Positions 5,862-7,577 of a stretch of DNA of 7,577 nt are shown piece by piece. The translations under genes were made by a program, and so were the position numbers. The DNA lies in contig DLFY01000044.1 in NCBI GenBank assembly GCA_002482415.1, forward strand, positions 1 through 7,577. Direction: 5' to 3'. The notes below the pieces were generated by a model that saw nothing but the letters and a program-made list of their open reading frames with translations, did no database searches and had not been told where the DNA came from. Position 1 is the stretch's first letter, and the number at the start of each line of letters is the position of its first letter. The DNA is from Phycisphaerales bacterium UBA7708. Lineage in GTDB: Bacteria > Planctomycetota > Phycisphaerae > Sedimentisphaerales > Anaerohalosphaeraceae.

Positions 5862-7391
5862 TTAGAGTTTCCGGTCCAATTTGCGGTAGCCGATGGCCTC
5901 GCTCAGGTGTTCCGGACGGATGGCGTCGCTTTTCTCCAGGTCCGCGATGGTGCGGGCGACTTTGCAGATTTTGTCATGGGCACGGGCGGACAGGCCAAAT
6001 TCGGTCATCGCCTGCTTGAGCATCATCTGGCAGTTCTCGTCCAGCCTGCAGTATTTCTGGATATCGCGGTGGGCCATGGTGGCATTGGTCATCAGGACGT
6101 CTTTGCCGAAGCGGGCGGACTGGATGGCGCGAGCGGCGGAGACCTGCCGGCGAATCTGCTCGGAGGGGGTGCCGTCCGGGCCGCTGCGGAGACAATGGAA
6201 AGAAACCGGGGCGACTTCGCAGTGAATATCGATGCGGTCGAGCAATGGCCCGGAGATTTTGGCCATATAGCGTTCGATCTGTACGGTGGTGCAGCGGCAG
6301 CGTTTATGGTCGGAGCCGAAATAGCCGCACGGACAGGGATTCATGGCTGCAATCAGGATAAAACGGGCGGGGAATCGCATGGTGCCTTTGGCCCGGTTGA
6401 CCATGACGGCCCCTTCTTCCAGCGGCTGGCGAATCATTTCGAGGACATTGCGGGGAAATTCCGCGAATTCGTCAAGAAACAGGATGCCGTGATGGGACAG
6501 GCTCAGTTCACCGGGTCGGGGATGGGTGCCGCCGCCGACCAGCGATGGGCCGGAGGCGGTGTGGTGCGGGGTTCGCACGGGGCGCGTGGCGATTAAGGCC
6601 TTGCCTTTTTCGAGCAGGCCTACAGCGGAATACACGCGGGTGGTTTCCAGCGACTCGGCGAGGGTCAAGTCCGGCATAATGGTCGCCATTCGCTGGGCAA
6701 GCATGGTTTTGCCAGAGCCGGGCGGGCCAATCATCATGACGTTGTGGCCCCCTGCGGCGGCAATAGTCAGGGCACGTTTGACGGATTCCTGACCTTTGAC
6801 GTCGGAAAAATCGATGTCGTAGGCCGAAGACTGCCGAAATAGACTTTCGATGTCGATTACAGTGGGTTCTATGGGGAGCTGGTCGGTCAGAAATGCCACC
6901 GCCTGGGCGAGGGAACCGACACCGAAGACCTCGATATCCTGCACTACGGCGGCTTCTGAGGCATTTTCAATGGGGACAACGATGCCTTTGAAGCCTTGTC
7001 TTGCGGCGGCCATAGCCATACTGAGGACGCCGTTGACGGGTCGTACACGGCCATCGAGGGCCAGTTCGCCGGCAATGACGTAATCGCCCATTTTATCACT
7101 GGTCATTTTGTCCCCGCTGGCGAGGATGCCCAGCGCGATAGGCAGGTCGAAAGCCGGGCCGGCTTTTTTGACATCGGCGGGGGCAAGGTTTATCAGGGCA
7201 AGGGTTTCCGGATATCGGAAGCCCGAATTGGTGATGGCACTGCGAACACGTTCGATGCTTTCTTTGACGGCGGCATCGGGCAGGCCGACAATCATCGGTT
7301 TTTCGAGGCCATTCAGCGAAATATCGACTTCGACTTCACAGAGAATCCCCTCAATGCCTTCCAAAGTCACTGAATACAGTCGGGACAGCAT
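5862..7391 (-). CDS. comM: ComM/YifB family Mg-chelatase-like AAA+ ATPase
   Basis: The 509-residue length and domain order match ComM/YifB. The N-terminal part (about 1-170) is the Lon-protease-like ChlI domain typical of YifB, with VGLPDAAVKES (35-45) and FDLPIALGIL (81-90). The AAA+ core has Walker A GPPGSGKT (222-229), the family signature RTPHHTAS (273-280), Walker B ILFLDE (303-308), sensor-1 region AAMNPCPCG (348-356) and LLDRIDIH with R386 as the likely arginine finger. SARAHDKICKVARTIADL (468-485) carries the sensor-2 arginine of the C-terminal Mg-chelatase domain. The four cysteines C353, C355, C365 and C367 form the family's conserved CxC...CxC pair. ComM is a hexameric helicase that promotes branch migration when taken-up DNA is integrated; it does not chelate magnesium. 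AAAGGA lies five bases before the ATG. The gene stands alone behind its own promoter and has no obvious intrinsic terminator. Confidence 0.96.
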   Translation of the reverse strand: MLSRLYSVTLEGIEGILCEVEVDISLNGLEKPMIVGLPDAAVKESIERVRSAITNSGFRYPETLALINLAPADVKKAGPAFDLPIALGILASGDKMTSDKMGDYVIAGELALDGRVRPVNGVLSMAMAAARQGFKGIVVPIENASEAAVVQDIEVFGVGSLAQAVAFLTDQLPIEPTVIDIESLFRQSSAYDIDFSDVKGQESVKRALTIAAAGGHNVMMIGPPGSGKTMLAQRMATIMPDLTLAESLETTRVYSAVGLLEKGKALIATRPVRTPHHTASGPSLVGGGTHPRPGELSLSHHGILFLDEFAEFPRNVLEMIRQPLEEGAVMVNRAKGTMRFPARFILIAAMNPCPCGYFGSDHKRCRCTTVQIERYMAKISGPLLDRIDIHCEVAPVSFHCLRSGPDGTPSEQIRRQVSAARAIQSARFGKDVLMTNATMAHRDIQKYCRLDENCQMMLKQAMTEFGLSARAHDKICKVARTIADLEKSDAIRPEHLSEAIGYRKLDRKL

Positions 7392-7468
7392 ACGAATCCT
7401 TTAAAAAAAGTCCTTCAAACTCCTTAATTCTGGATTGGCCGAACTACAGAACCATTCAGATAGACTGT

Positions 7469-7497
7469 ATTGTAGAGATTTTTTATCCAAACGACAA
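7469..7497 (-). promoter_or_regulatory. Sigma70-like promoter of comM
   Basis: On the minus strand TTGTCG (plus 7492-7497, 4 of 6) and TACAAT (plus 7469-7474, 5 of 6) are 17 bases apart. Initiation near 7462 would give a leader of about 70 bases before the comM ATG. The surrounding DNA is AT-rich compared with the coding regions. Confidence 0.55.
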
Positions 7498-7509
7498 GTG
7501 TTTTCTGGC

Positions 7510-7538
7510 TTGTTTCGGCTGGATTATTGTGGTAAAAT
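7510..7538 (+). promoter_or_regulatory. Possible promoter facing out of the window, divergent from comM
   Basis: TTGTTT (7510-7515, 3 of 6) and TAAAAT (7533-7538, 5 of 6) have a 17-base spacer. Initiation would be near 7545, with no start codon convincingly placed before the window ends. The -35 is weak, so the main support is the good -10 and the lack of any other feature in this non-coding stretch. Confidence 0.35.
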
Positions 7539-7577
7539 GAGGGACAGAAATAAGCAATAGTGTATCTGTTATTTCCT

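Noticed and set aside
5835..6596. 253-codon plus-strand open frame opposite comM
   Set aside because: It overlaps the strongly supported comM C-terminal half, has no recognisable domain or ribosome site, and reflects GC-rich codon usage on the other strand.

Overview
The window reads as ordinary bacterial chromosome of moderately high GC, with two gene blocks that converge near position 2,540. The organism cannot be fixed from sequence alone. Very large PilX-type pilin-like proteins with beta-helix-like C-termini, alongside a C5-pathway hemL and comM, would fit a Planctomycetota lineage (for example Phycisphaerae), but this is a low-confidence inference.

Plus-strand block (2-2502). It starts with the 3' end of a gene cut by the window edge (2-502), which encodes a beta-rich, Gly/Asn/Thr-rich C-terminal region. 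A complete 554-residue PilX-like protein follows (611-2275), with a type IV pilin-like N-terminal hydrophobic helix and a long beta-helix-like body. Its C-terminus resembles that of the truncated upstream gene, so the two look like tandem paralogues. A 66-residue secreted peptide with a Gly/Asp-rich acidic tail (2302-2502) lies 26 bases further on. A hairpin with a T-tract (2524-2561) ends this block. The three genes probably encode cell-surface or pilus-associated components.

Minus-strand block A (5668 down to 2579) looks like one operon. It holds hemL (glutamate-1-semialdehyde aminomutase, tetrapyrrole synthesis), an unrecognised four-helix membrane protein with a tight cysteine cluster, and a beta-hydroxyacid dehydrogenase family reductase. 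The genes are 14 and 4 bases apart. A good sigma70-like promoter (TGGACA, 17-base spacer, TATACT) lies about 55 bases upstream of hemL.

Minus-strand block B (7391-5862) is comM/yifB, a Mg-chelatase-like AAA+ ATPase linked to natural transformation. It has its own Shine-Dalgarno sequence and a sigma70-like promoter (7469-7497). A second promoter-like pair faces the other way and points out of the window at its right end, so comM is probably divergent from an unseen neighbour.

No mobile element, CRISPR array, complete tRNA or rRNA was seen. The 193 bases between comM and hemL hold the hemL promoter and a fragment resembling a tRNA anticodon arm. I found no convincing new multi-gene system. The best leads are the paralogous PilX-like proteins with their small acidic partner, and the cysteine-cluster membrane protein in the hemL operon.
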